51,080 bases of DNA from Rubneribacter badeniensis (GTDB lineage: Bacteria > Actinomycetota > Coriobacteriia > Coriobacteriales > Eggerthellaceae): contig NZ_PPEL01000011.1 of NCBI RefSeq assembly GCF_002899695.1, positions 1 to 51,080 of the forward strand, read 5' to 3'. The position numbers were made by a program, and so were the translations under genes. This document shows positions 16,898-25,445 of the stretch, piece after piece. The notes beneath the pieces were generated by a model. That model did no database searches. It was given only the letters and a program-made list of their open reading frames with translations, and was not told the origin of the DNA. Numbering within the stretch: the stretch's first letter is position 1; each line of letters starts with the position of its first letter.

Positions 16898-17362
16898 CTA
16901 GCCCTCGATGGCGATGGTCTTCTTCTCTTCGAGCTTGGGCTGCTCCTGCTTCTTCGGAACGGCGATCTTCAGCACGCCGTCCTCGAACTTCGCGCGGATG
17001 TCGTCCTCTTCGATGTCGTCGCCCACGTAGAACGTGCGGCTGCACTTGCCGCTGAAACGCTCCTTGCGGACGTACGTGCCCTTCTCGTCCTTGTCCTCGC
17101 TTTCGCTTTGCGTCTGCGCGGCGATGGTGAGGTAGCCGTCCTTGAGTTCGGCTTGGACGTCGTCTTTCTTGAAGCCCGGCAGGTCGATAGTCAGCTCGAA
17201 TCCGGCATCGGTTTCCTTGATGTCGGTGCGCATGAGCGAGGGCGACATCTTCTGCATCGCCTGCACGGGCGCGGTGGCGGCATCGAAGAACGCGTCGAAC
17301 GGGTCGGACATAAGCTCGCTCAGCAGGTTGCGGTTCCTCCGCATGGGCATCAACATGGCCAT
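16898..17362 (-). CDS. Hsp20 / alpha-crystallin small heat-shock chaperone
   Basis: This small heat-shock protein of about 154 residues holds unfolding proteins in an ATP-independent way. The alpha-crystallin domain (about residues 40-135) includes FELTIDLPGFKKDDVQAELK, the GTYVRKERFSGKCSRTFYV strand and EDGVLKIAVPKK. The C-terminal I-x-I-type anchor may be TIAIEG. The frame opens at an ATG at 17371, but GAGGAG abuts that codon. The ATG at 17362, nine bases further on, has proper spacing and is preferred. A consensus promoter overlapped by a CIRCE-type operator lies upstream, so HrcA repression relieved by heat is expected. Confidence 0.93.
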   Translation of the reverse strand: MAMLMPMRRNRNLLSELMSDPFDAFFDAATAPVQAMQKMSPSLMRTDIKETDAGFELTIDLPGFKKDDVQAELKDGYLTIAAQTQSESEDKDEKGTYVRKERFSGKCSRTFYVGDDIEEDDIRAKFEDGVLKIAVPKKQEQPKLEEKKTIAIEG

Positions 17363-17436
17363 ACCAATCATCTCCTCAACGTGTGCGGGACATATAAAAT
17401 CTAAGTCCCAATCTGTGCGGTTTTCTGTACGCTTTC

Positions 17437-17465
17437 ATTATAAATCGTTTGATTAGCACTGTCAA
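17437..17465 (-). promoter_or_regulatory. Consensus sigma-A promoter of hsp20
   Basis: On the minus strand: TTGACA (rc of 17460-17465), exactly 17 bp, TATAAT (rc of 17437-17442). This is a full match to the housekeeping consensus and leaves a leader of about 65 nt. I saw no other full-consensus promoter in the window. Confidence 0.9.
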
Positions 17466-17479
17466 GCTGAGAGTGCCAA
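17453..17479. promoter_or_regulatory. CIRCE-type HrcA operator
   Basis: TTAGCACTG, 9 bp, GAGTGCCAA. This matches the CIRCE element (TTAGCACTC-N9-GAGTGCTAA) with one change in each arm. It covers the -35 box of the hsp20 promoter, where HrcA would block RNA polymerase. Confidence 0.88.
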
Positions 17480-17481
17480 CG

Positions 17482-18142
17482 TTACGGTTTCGTCAACTTC
17501 GGCGTACGTTTTGCGTGCGGCCGATGATACGCTGGCGACGCGGCGATCCGCCTCCAGCTCGTCGTCGGCTGCGAAAGCGAAACATTCCCGGCACGCGCGC
17601 GTCATGCGGGCTGCGCGCGTCGAGGAGGGCTCGGAGGGGTCGGGTTGCGTTTCGGAATCGATTTCCACGACGGGCCGCGCATTCGTTTTCGCGCGAGCGT
17701 CGATGTTGCGAAGACGGTCTTTGCCCAAGGCGTGTCACAGTGCGTGGCGTGGGTATTCGATGCAAGGCTGGCTTTTGCGCAGGTGGAACACGGGAGAGAC
17801 GGGGGCGGCAAGCGACGCTTGGCGGTGCCGACGCCAGAGGCAGGACGGCAGCGCGGCGAACGGCAAGGCGGCACGGAAGCGGGTGGCGAACTACGGGCTT
17901 TCAGGGTGCGGGACGGCTTGCGATGGGCGCCTGGATGGTGGCGCGGCTTGCGGAAGTCGGCATTCGGCAAGGTGGTCGCGGCTTTGCGTCTTGCGACGGC
18001 GTGGCAGGTAGGATGCGACAGGCGCGTCATGCGCTCTGCGCGGCCCCTTCGCATCGTGGGGCGTCTCAACTGCGGCCTCTTTCCTTGCGTGATGCCCTAT
18101 ACTGAACGCGAGGAAAAGCGAACGCGGGCGAAAGGGCGCACC
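17482..18142. other. 660-bp gap, no convincing gene
   Basis: Frames are open on both strands but have no domain, and their Arg-rich composition marks them as GC artefacts. A -10-like TATACT at 18098-18103 probably serves the phosphodiesterase gene. Confidence 0.45.
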
Positions 18143-18691
18143 ATGACCACCATCGGCCTTATCTCGGACACGCATGGACGGCTGCCGGACGAGGCGCTTG
18201 CGGCTATGGCCGACGTCGATCACATTATTCACGCGGGCGACATCGGTGGCCCCGAGATCCTTCACGAGCTTGAGGCGTTGGCACCGACGACGGCGGTGCT
18301 GGGCAACAACGACTTCGACGAGTACGGCGCGCGGGTGGGGCGGTTCGCGCATCCCGTCATCGACGGCGTGCGCTTCCTCGTGGCGCACTATCCGCGCGAC
18401 GTGCGGATCGGTTTCAACGGTTGCGCGGGGCTTGCGGCGGGCGATCCCATTCCGCAGGTGTGCGTCCACGGGCACACGCACGTTCCCGAGTTGCTGACCG
18501 GCGCGGAGGCGCGTCCGGCATCGTTCTTCCTCTGCCCCGGCGCGCCATTTCGCCCGCGCGGTGGGTTTCCGAAGTGCACGGGCCGCATGGAGGTGGAGGG
18601 CGGGCGCGTGCTGGGCGTGCGCATCGCGTCGTTCGACGGCCAAACGGTGTTCGCGGTGGGCTGCTTCGACGAATCTGCGCCCGCACGCTAG
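18143..18691 (+). CDS. YfcE/MJ0936-type metallophosphoesterase
   Basis: This 182-residue calcineurin-like phosphodiesterase has the family's full set of metal-binding motifs: SDTHG (8-12), GDIGG (about 32-36), GNND (about 55-58) and a late HGHTHVPE. The length fits single-domain YfcE-like enzymes, which hydrolyse phosphodiesters in the cytoplasm with Mn2+ or similar ions. The natural substrate is unknown. The ATG is at 18143, 40 bp after a TATACT box. The gene ends just before the first 210-bp repeat that flanks the AlbA-type gene. Confidence 0.88.
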   Translation: MTTIGLISDTHGRLPDEALAAMADVDHIIHAGDIGGPEILHELEALAPTTAVLGNNDFDEYGARVGRFAHPVIDGVRFLVAHYPRDVRIGFNGCAGLAAGDPIPQVCVHGHTHVPELLTGAEARPASFFLCPGAPFRPRGGFPKCTGRMEVEGGRVLGVRIASFDGQTVFAVGCFDESAPAR

Positions 18692-18725
18692 GCACAGAGA
18701 GAGGGAGGGCGCTCGCGAAGGCCGC

Positions 18726-18935
18726 AAAAGCAAATAGCAGTCAAATGAAAATCAAGTGAGACGGCGTGGGCGACTGCCATTGTTTTCCCAGTTCATCTGG
18801 GTGTCGGATGCGCAGCCTTCCCAAGGAGCCCCCGAAAAGGCGCCCGCAAAGGCCCCGAAAAGCAAATAGCGGTCAAATGAAACACGCGAGCCCTCTGCCA
18901 TCCCGCTGCGTCGACAACGGGGTGGCGACGAGGGC
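18726..18935. repeat. 210-bp direct repeat, copy A
   Basis: 18726-18935 matches 20462-20671 in the same orientation with about 12 differences (about 94%). Each copy also contains two versions of a shorter word (AAAGCAAATAGCRGTCAAAT, near its start and about 130 bp in), giving four in total. Copy A ends 17 bp beyond the stop of the AlbA-type gene. Confidence 0.93.
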
Positions 18936-18952
18936 GCTCGCTTTCCCTTCGG

Positions 18953-20431
18953 CTAAGCCCAATCGGGCAAGTACTCCCTGTATCGGGGGGAGGTGTCGGG
19001 ATTGACCGGTTTGATGAGGTGCGCTTCGATTGCTTCTTTGATGAGGCGGGATATCTGGGCTGCGTTGGAGCTTTTCACATCGAAGCGCTCGCGAAGGCTT
19101 TGGTTCGTGACGTGCGACCCTTGCGCATAGCAGATGCAAGCGTGCCAATAGCATGCGTCGAGTCGTTCTTGGGGGGTGAGGTGCTTGAACGGCGTGGTCT
19201 GGCGCAGTGTCACCCGCATGCTTCGCTCCTGCTGGATCTCTATGGCGGGCGCGGGCATGTGAAAATGCTCGCATGCGGCTATGATCTTGTCCCAGCCGCT
19301 GCCGGCCTCTTCGCAAAAACCAAGGCGTCGAAGGAGGGAGGCCGTCCTTTCGTTTCGCGAGCGCGGTGGATCGTTGACGATGCGGTCCACGTCGACAAGC
19401 GGGCTGCCGGGGTTGGTGATCTCGATGCGGTTGTCGAACAGCTCGACGATCGGCCCGGTTCCGGTCATGTTGAAGTCCTGGTGCGTGAGCGCGTTTGCCA
19501 CGAGCTCGCGGATGGCGATGCTTGGATACGCCCCTCTGGTCACCCTCGTTGCGCCTTGGATCACATCGCGCGACGGGATGATCGCGTCGATGTAATCGAT
19601 TGCCGAGTCCAGGGTGAGGGCGTATCCTTGCGAGAACTCTCGCTCGCGCAGGGCTCCGATGCGTCCGTTTCCATCGTATTGGAGCACGCGCAGTTTCTTG
19701 CGACGGACGGTGGGAATCTTCGAGAGGTCGCGGGCGAACAGGAGGGCTCCAAGGTTCGTGATGGAGATCAGCCCGTTGTCTTGGGCTGCGGCCATGCCCT
19801 CTTCAAGGAAGAAATGGGCTACGGTCTCAGGCGATTGGGGCCGGGGCGCGTCGAGCAGGTCGAAGTAGGCATTGCAGTCGAGGATGTCTGCAAGCTCGGT
19901 GGGCGCCACATCTTCAAGGGCCACTTGGTCTTCGAAAACTTCCTTTTGGATTTTCTTCCAGAGCTCCGTTTCCCGGCTTGAGCCAGTCTCGAGTTTTTGG
20001 GTGCTGCTTCCTGTGCGGATGTAAACGATATTGTCGTACTTGACGGGCTGGTTGAAAGCTGGCCATATCTTGAGGACGACAAGAGGTAAGCCGTTGCGAA
20101 CGATTTCGTGAAATTCGAAATAGCAGTTGCTGCTTACATGCTGTCGAAGCCACAATTCGAGTTCTTGATTGCCTTTCTTTTTCGTTTTGGGATTGAAGTT
20201 CGTGCCGACTATCTTGTGAGAGGAGTCTTCGATTCCCCATATCTTGTAAGCGGCAGGCGCATCGTGAAACGCTGCGGAGTTGGCGAGTGCGCAGATGTCC
20301 TTCGCCTCTTCTTCTGCTTGGGAGAAGTTGTGCTTGAATTCGACGTATTCGGTTTCGGCGGGAAGGGAAACAAGGTTGTCTATCAGCAGATCGAGGTTTT
20401 GCACGACCTTCTCCTTCGCTTTGTCCTGCAT
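18953..20431 (-). CDS. AlbA_2/Schlafen-type DNA-binding protein with GHKL-like C-terminal part
   Basis: This protein of about 492 residues is of the family often annotated as 'ATP-binding/AlbA_2 domain, RecG-like'. The N-terminal Schlafen/AlbA_2 region contains the signature ETEYVEFKHNFSQ, ICALANSA, and KIWGIED...IVGTNF (residues about 25-80). The middle shows IAIRELVANALTHQDF, the conserved ATPase-like motif, followed by ELFDNRIEITNPG. The C-terminal part is a winged-helix (SLRERFDVKSSNAAQISRLIKEAI). The ATG at 20431 is preferred; a TTG at 20458 would lie upstream of the -10 box. Functions reported for the family include transcription control and phage defence, but the role here is unknown. 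Direct repeats flank it, which marks it as an accessory insert. Confidence 0.8.
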   Translation of the reverse strand: MQDKAKEKVVQNLDLLIDNLVSLPAETEYVEFKHNFSQAEEEAKDICALANSAAFHDAPAAYKIWGIEDSSHKIVGTNFNPKTKKKGNQELELWLRQHVSSNCYFEFHEIVRNGLPLVVLKIWPAFNQPVKYDNIVYIRTGSSTQKLETGSSRETELWKKIQKEVFEDQVALEDVAPTELADILDCNAYFDLLDAPRPQSPETVAHFFLEEGMAAAQDNGLISITNLGALLFARDLSKIPTVRRKKLRVLQYDGNGRIGALREREFSQGYALTLDSAIDYIDAIIPSRDVIQGATRVTRGAYPSIAIRELVANALTHQDFNMTGTGPIVELFDNRIEITNPGSPLVDVDRIVNDPPRSRNERTASLLRRLGFCEEAGSGWDKIIAACEHFHMPAPAIEIQQERSMRVTLRQTTPFKHLTPQERLDACYWHACICYAQGSHVTNQSLRERFDVKSSNAAQISRLIKEAIEAHLIKPVNPDTSPRYREYLPDWA

Positions 20432-20437
20432 CAGAGC

Positions 20438-20466
20438 GGCATTGTAGCGAAAAAGCAAGTGAAAAG
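20438..20466 (-). promoter_or_regulatory. Near-leaderless promoter of the AlbA-type gene
   Basis: On the minus strand: TTGCTT, 17 bp, TACAAT, then only nine bases to the ATG. No ribosome site fits in that gap, so the transcript should start almost at the start codon, as for the AbiE cassette. The -35 box lies at the edge of repeat copy B. Confidence 0.6.
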
Positions 20467-20671
20467 CAAATAACAGTCAAATGAAAATCAAGTGAAAGGG
20501 CGTGGGCGGTTGCCGTTGTTTTCCCAGTTCATCTGGGTGTCGGATGCGCAGCCTTCCCAAGGAGCCCCCGAAAAGGCGCCCGCAGAGGCCCCGAAAAGCA
20601 AATAGCGGTCAAATGAAACGCGCGAGCCCTCTGCCATCCCGCTGCGTTGACAATGGGATGGCGGCGAGGGC
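20462..20671. repeat. 210-bp direct repeat, copy B
   Basis: This is the partner of 18726-18935. It begins 30 bp upstream of the AlbA-type ATG and touches its promoter. No gene could be recognised within the repeat, although a 75-codon open frame runs through this copy on the minus strand. Confidence 0.93.
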
Positions 20672-21149
20672 TTGATTGGCGGATGGCGCATCGGCGACGT
20701 GATCGGAGCGCTCAATGTGGGCTGCGGTCGCTACTGCATTCGCGCCGTTCGAATCGTCGGTTGTGCTGCGGGCATAGCGTCGATATCGCGGCGCGCCTTG
20801 TTTTTGCCAGGGCGAACACCGTGCTTGTTGAGGCGCTCGCCGTGGTTCCTGCCGCATTTCCATTCTTGTCGCCAAAGGGGGGTCCAGGAGGGTTTTATCT
20901 GGGGTGATGCGCAACATACTCCAAGATGGGTGACGGTTTTCCTGCCGAAAACGGGGGTTTCCGCACTATTGGGGGATGGATGAAAAGCCTGCGGGGCTTA
21001 GCATCGGGGGCGTTGCCGCCCTTGCCGGAGCGAGCGTCGTCTTCTGCTCCCTCCCTCCTTGAAGGCTTTTCCTCTCCAGGAGTTCGCTTCGGCAGGGGCG
21101 GCAATGGGAAGACGGCTGGCCGTGAGGCCTCGAAAGGAAGGGGACGAAT
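20672..21149. other. Upstream region of unit 2 reductase
   Basis: There is no gene in these 478 bp. CCGAAAACGGGGG at 20945-20957 resembles words upstream of reductase units 1 and 5. GGGGTGAT occurs near 20903, and a similar GGGTGAT lies upstream of unit 4. Confidence 0.4.
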
Positions 21150-23078
21150 ATGGGATCCTTTGAGATGAATCGACGCGCGTTTCTTGGGCTTGGGGCCACG
21201 GCGGCGGTGGCCGCGGGCATGGGGCTGGCAGGCTGCTCGCCCAGAGCCGCGAGCGAAGAGGCGGCGTCGGGCGCTGCGGTCGAAGCGGTCGAGCTTCCCG
21301 TGGGCGCGCCGAAGGGGACGCCTACAACAGCCGCCTGGTGCGCTGTGCCTGAAGCCATAGCCGATATCTCCGAGGAGAAGTCGTTCGATGTGGTGGTGGT
21401 CGGTGCCGGCATCGCGGGTTTGTCCGCTGCGGCGACGGCTGCTGAGCTGGGCGCATCGGTGGCCGTGATCGAAACGCTCAGCACGTACCAGACGCGCGGC
21501 CAGGATATCGGCACGGTCAACTCGTCGTTCCAGAAAGCGAACGGCTTGGAGGCCAGCGAAGAGGATATCAACCAGATGTGCCTTGCATTGCAGCGCTACG
21601 CAGGCAACCGCACCGATCAGCGAATCTACCGCGTGTGGGGTCAGCGCTCCGGTGCCGATTTCGACTGGTGGTACAACACCATGCTCGAGCCGAAGGGCTA
21701 CGGCATCGAAATCCCGCGCTGGCCGATGGAAGTGGAGTACGATCCGGTGGACGGCGAGTGGTTCCCGCAGTTCTGCAACCAACAGGAGTTCACCGCGCCC
21801 GAAGGCGAAGAGGCGGGGATGAACGGCGGCTTCCCCGGCGCTATCGGCGAGCTTGAAGCGTATGCGAAAGATCATGGAGCGGAGTTCTTCTACGAGCATC
21901 GCGGTCGGCAGCTTGTGCGCGGTGGGCAACCGAACGGAACCGAAGGGCGCGTGACGGGCGTGATCGCAGAGACGTCGGATGGGTCGCATATCCAATTCAA
22001 CGCGACGAAGGGCGTGATTTTGGCCACGGGCGATTACGGCCACAACGTTGATATGATGCAGGCATGGTGCCCGTCGCAGTTGGAGCTGTCGCAAGAGAAC
22101 AACGTCTATCCGAGCACGGGCAACGTGGGCGATGGCCATCTCATGGGCTTGTGGGTGGGCGGTATGATGCAGGCCATTCCGCACGCCTACATGGCGCACG
22201 GCACTCCTGGCATGCTTGGCTCCGATCCGTTCCTCATCGTCGACATGAACGGTCGGCGCTTCACGAACGAGGACATTCCCGGCCAGTCGTTTTCCGATTT
22301 GGCCGAGGAGCAGCCTGGCGTTGTGTTTTGGCAGATAGCCGATGCGAAGTACCCTGAGCAGATGAAATGGTCCTCGCCGACGCATGGCGCGCAAATGAGC
22401 TTCACCGGCGACATCGATGCTTGGAATGCCGCTATGGAGACGGGCGATAAGGACGCTATCGAATCCATGCTGACCGAGCAAGGGGTGAACCTCCAGCACG
22501 CTTGGACGGTCGAGGAGTTGGCCGAGGGCATCCACGTGGACGCGGCCACGCTGCAGGAGACGCTTGACCGCTACAACGGATTCTGCCACGACGGCTACGA
22601 TGCCGATTTCGGCAAGCAGGCCAAACGTCTGTGGCCGGTGGAGAACCCGCCGTACTTCTACAGCACGAGCGGTCAATGGGCGTTCATGCTCACGATGGGC
22701 GGCCTCAAGGGCACCGAGAAGGCCGAGGCCATCGACCAATGGGGAAACCCCATTCCCGGTTTGTGGATGGCGGGCAACGTGCAGGGCATGCGTTTCGCCA
22801 TCGACTACCCCACCATCGTGTGCGGCCTTTCGCATTCGCTGTGCCTGACGTTTGGACGCGTGGCGGCCGAGCAAGCGGTTGCGGCCGATCCGGACGTTAC
22901 GGAGCACGAATCGGTGTACCGGGAGTGGAAGGAAGCGAACCCGGATGCCGACGCCGCTGGTGGTGCGGCGGGTGCAGGTGGAGCGCCGGCGGGTGGCGGC
23001 GCTCCTGCAGGAGGGGAAGCTGCAGGTGGCACCCCGGCAGATGGTGAGGCTCCCGTTGCGGGCGGCTCGACGGAATAG
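21150..23078 (+). CDS. Tat-exported FAD-dependent reductase, unit 2, with Gly/Ala/Pro-rich tail
   Basis: This 642-residue flavin reductase belongs to the fumarate/urocanate reductase superfamily. It has a Tat signal (NRRAFLGLG, 7-15), lipobox cysteine C29 (LAGC), FAD loop VVVVGAGIAGLSAAATAAELG, KGVILATGDYG, and a capping segment with VDMNGRRFTNED. The distal FAD segment NPIPGLWMAGNVQG is intact. There is no FMN-binding domain. The last 45 or so residues are a low-complexity Gly/Ala/Pro/Glu tail, absent from the other four reductases here, possibly a spacer in the cell wall. AAAGGAAGGGG sets the start at 21150. A same-strand LuxR gene follows after 190 bp. Confidence 0.9.
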   Translation: MGSFEMNRRAFLGLGATAAVAAGMGLAGCSPRAASEEAASGAAVEAVELPVGAPKGTPTTAAWCAVPEAIADISEEKSFDVVVVGAGIAGLSAAATAAELGASVAVIETLSTYQTRGQDIGTVNSSFQKANGLEASEEDINQMCLALQRYAGNRTDQRIYRVWGQRSGADFDWWYNTMLEPKGYGIEIPRWPMEVEYDPVDGEWFPQFCNQQEFTAPEGEEAGMNGGFPGAIGELEAYAKDHGAEFFYEHRGRQLVRGGQPNGTEGRVTGVIAETSDGSHIQFNATKGVILATGDYGHNVDMMQAWCPSQLELSQENNVYPSTGNVGDGHLMGLWVGGMMQAIPHAYMAHGTPGMLGSDPFLIVDMNGRRFTNEDIPGQSFSDLAEEQPGVVFWQIADAKYPEQMKWSSPTHGAQMSFTGDIDAWNAAMETGDKDAIESMLTEQGVNLQHAWTVEELAEGIHVDAATLQETLDRYNGFCHDGYDADFGKQAKRLWPVENPPYFYSTSGQWAFMLTMGGLKGTEKAEAIDQWGNPIPGLWMAGNVQGMRFAIDYPTIVCGLSHSLCLTFGRVAAEQAVAADPDVTEHESVYREWKEANPDADAAGGAAGAGGAPAGGGAPAGGEAAGGTPADGEAPVAGGSTE

Positions 23079-23268
23079 AAACTTCGGCGTTATTTGCCTG
23101 ATGGGACGCAGGGCCTGGCCGCATGGCTGGGCCCTGCGCTGCGATGGGGGAGGGATGGGCATGTGGGTTGTCACGCGCATGATGCTCTTCTGCTATACTC
23201 TCGGCCAAGAAGGCCGAAAGAGGTTCGGGCGGGTTTACGCCCGATCGGGCTTTATGCGGAGGGGCTTG

Positions 23269-24750
23269 ATGGACGCGGTGAAGATGATAGGGGATCAGCG
23301 GTTTCTGCGTGCGGCGGCGGGGTTGGCTGCGTGCCTTGTGTTGTTCGGCGAGGGGTCAAGCATCAGCAGTCGGGCGGGCATTGAGACATTCGCAGTGATG
23401 ACCGGAACGAATCCGCTTTCCGGCGGCATCACCATCATGGCGGCTTTCTTTGCGGTGGCTGTGTTCTCCCAAGCGGCGGGGAGGCTGCTGGCCACGAAGT
23501 CGTTCCTCGTAGGGGACGGTGTTGCGAATGCAGCGGGGGCGGTTCTGGTGCTTTCGGGGGCGATCGGGATTCCCGGTTCGGAGGTGCTTGCTCCTGCGGG
23601 CGGTCTGGCAATCGGGTTCAGCTCGACGCTTTTGCTCGTGCGTTGGGCCGATGTGCTCGTGCCGCGAGGCGCACGGGAGTCCTCTTTGTGCTTGGCATGC
23701 GCCATGCTCATGGTGGTGGCGTACGACGTGCTGGCAAAGGCGCTTGTTGACATCGCGTTCGCGGTGTCGGTGGTGGTGCTGTGCGCGTTTTCTCCCTGGC
23801 TGCTGGCACTGGCGGCGAGCGAGGGGCGCGGCGAGGAGGAGGCGCGCGCGATCGCGGAGTATCGCGGCGTCGTGCCCGTGTGGTTGTCGTTCGCGACGGT
23901 GGCGCTGTACGCCGTGGCTATGGGCGGCGTTCAAGTGGGCGGCGCGGGGCAGAACACGCTGTTCGAGGGCATCGCCGAGCTGTTGGCGTCTGCGGGCATC
24001 GCCATCGATGCGGGTATCGTGATAGCGGCGGTCGCTATCCTGCTTGGCGCGCGGTTCTTGCACGGGAATAATATGAGTTTCTTTCGCTTGACCATCCTTG
24101 CCTTGCTCTCCGTCGCGCTGTATCTGTCGGCGGCGCTTGCGGCGAATTGGGGTGTGGTCAACCTTGTCATCATGACCGTTGCCCGCATGCTTATTTTCGC
24201 TTACGTCTGGGCTTTGTTCTCGACGCCGGCGCGAACGATGTCGCCGATGCGGCTGTTCTCGGTCGGCTGGCTGCTGTTTTTGGTGCCTAATATGCTCATC
24301 ACGCGCTTGGGGCTTGTCGTATCCGGTGGACAAGGCTCTTCGGCGGCTTTCGAGCTGGCGCTTGCGGTGGCGTTGCTGCTGTTGTTCGTGTTTGAGTTCA
24401 CGCCGTTGCTCACTAGCCGTTACGCCAATGAGGATGGCGCGGAGAGTCCGGGTGCGGCCGCCGAGCCGAAAGACGCGTTCGCTGCGCGTATTGCGGCGCT
24501 CGTCGATCATGGAAGGCTTACGCCGCGCGAGCAGGATGTTCTTGTGGCTTTGGCGCGCGGTCGATCAGCCCAGTACATAGCCGACACGTTCGTGGTGAGC
24601 AAAGAGACGGCGCGCGCCCATATCCGTCATATTTATCAAAAGCTCGCCGTCCATTCCCGTGAGGAGCTCATGGATTTGGTCGAAGAGGGGATGCCGCGCC
24701 CCGATCAGCGCACGGCGGTCAACTCTCCGGTGTCGGAATCCATCACGTAG
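23269..24750 (+). CDS. Membrane-spanning LuxR-family regulator, unit 2
   Basis: This 493-residue protein has about twelve hydrophobic segments (residues 15-390), then an acidic linker and a LuxR helix-turn-helix: LTPREQDVLVALARG, QYIADTFVVSKETARAH, IRHIYQKLAVHSREELM (about 420-475). The frame is open far upstream, but GGAGGGG at 23258-23264 with ATG at 23269 is the clear start. A TATACT box at 23194-23199 and short leader hairpins (TCGGCC / GGCCGA) precede it. It lies downstream of the unit 2 reductase on the same strand. Its 3' end overlaps the convergent carbonic anhydrase gene by 46 bp. Confidence 0.87.
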   Translation: MDAVKMIGDQRFLRAAAGLAACLVLFGEGSSISSRAGIETFAVMTGTNPLSGGITIMAAFFAVAVFSQAAGRLLATKSFLVGDGVANAAGAVLVLSGAIGIPGSEVLAPAGGLAIGFSSTLLLVRWADVLVPRGARESSLCLACAMLMVVAYDVLAKALVDIAFAVSVVVLCAFSPWLLALAASEGRGEEEARAIAEYRGVVPVWLSFATVALYAVAMGGVQVGGAGQNTLFEGIAELLASAGIAIDAGIVIAAVAILLGARFLHGNNMSFFRLTILALLSVALYLSAALAANWGVVNLVIMTVARMLIFAYVWALFSTPARTMSPMRLFSVGWLLFLVPNMLITRLGLVVSGGQGSSAAFELALAVALLLLFVFEFTPLLTSRYANEDGAESPGAAAEPKDAFAARIAALVDHGRLTPREQDVLVALARGRSAQYIADTFVVSKETARAHIRHIYQKLAVHSREELMDLVEEGMPRPDQRTAVNSPVSESIT

Positions 24751-25298
24751 CCGCCGACGCGCACGTGCGGGGGCATGACGGGATGGTTGCGCACCATGTC
24801 GACGCTTCTGCGCACGGCCTCTTCGGTGTCGCCGAACCCGGCGAGCCAGCGGTCGAAGTCGATGCCGCAGTGGCGCGCGAACTCGATGCGCTCCTGCGAC
24901 ACGCCAAGACGCTCCATGTCGGTCACCATCGCCGCTCCGCTCATGTGCTGTGCGCCGCAGTTCGTGTGGGCAACGATCATGATGTCCTCCACGCCCAGCT
25001 CGCATATGGCGATCAAAAGCGAGCGCATCACGCTGCCGAACGGGTGTGCCACTTCGGCACCGGCCACTTTGATGATCTTCGCATCGCCGTTCTTCAGCCC
25101 GAGCGCCGCGGAGAGGAGTTCGGTGAGCCGGGTGTCCATGCACGACACGATGGCCAGTTTCTTGTCGGGATACTTGTCGGTTGCATAGCGCTCGTAGGCA
25201 CGGCGCTCCACGAACGCGCGGTTGTGCGCGAGGATGCCGTCGATGGTGGGCGAGGCGCTTGCTTCGTCGATGGCGCCGCTGTTCGGATTCTGATCCAT
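24705..25298 (-). CDS. Beta-class carbonic anhydrase
   Basis: This 197-residue zinc enzyme interconverts CO2 and bicarbonate. The zinc ligands are visible as C53 with D55 and R57 in SCMDTR, H111 and C114 in HTNCGAQH. The length and the early SPTIDGILAHNRAFVERR helix fit the short Gram-positive type of the family. The start at 25298 is preceded by GAAGG. Its stop lies inside the last codons of the convergent LuxR gene. It may support carboxylation reactions or pH balance; no partner is adjacent. Confidence 0.92.
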   Translation of the reverse strand: MDQNPNSGAIDEASASPTIDGILAHNRAFVERRAYERYATDKYPDKKLAIVSCMDTRLTELLSAALGLKNGDAKIIKVAGAEVAHPFGSVMRSLLIAICELGVEDIMIVAHTNCGAQHMSGAAMVTDMERLGVSQERIEFARHCGIDFDRWLAGFGDTEEAVRRSVDMVRNHPVMPPHVRVGGYVMDSDTGELTAVR

Positions 25299-25445
25299 GG
25301 GGTACCTTCTTTCGCGTGAGGCATCATGATAGCGCACTTTGTTCGCGCCCGTTCATATGGTGCGCGGGGTACTTGCGTTTGCGCGATGATCGGAGAGGGG
25401 CGAGAGCTCTTCTGCGAGGCGGGAGTATGCTTTGCGCGCAGTTGA

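Noticed and set aside
20488-20715. 75-codon minus-strand frame within repeat copy B
   Set aside because: I did not find an equivalent frame in copy A, and there is no domain or ribosome site.
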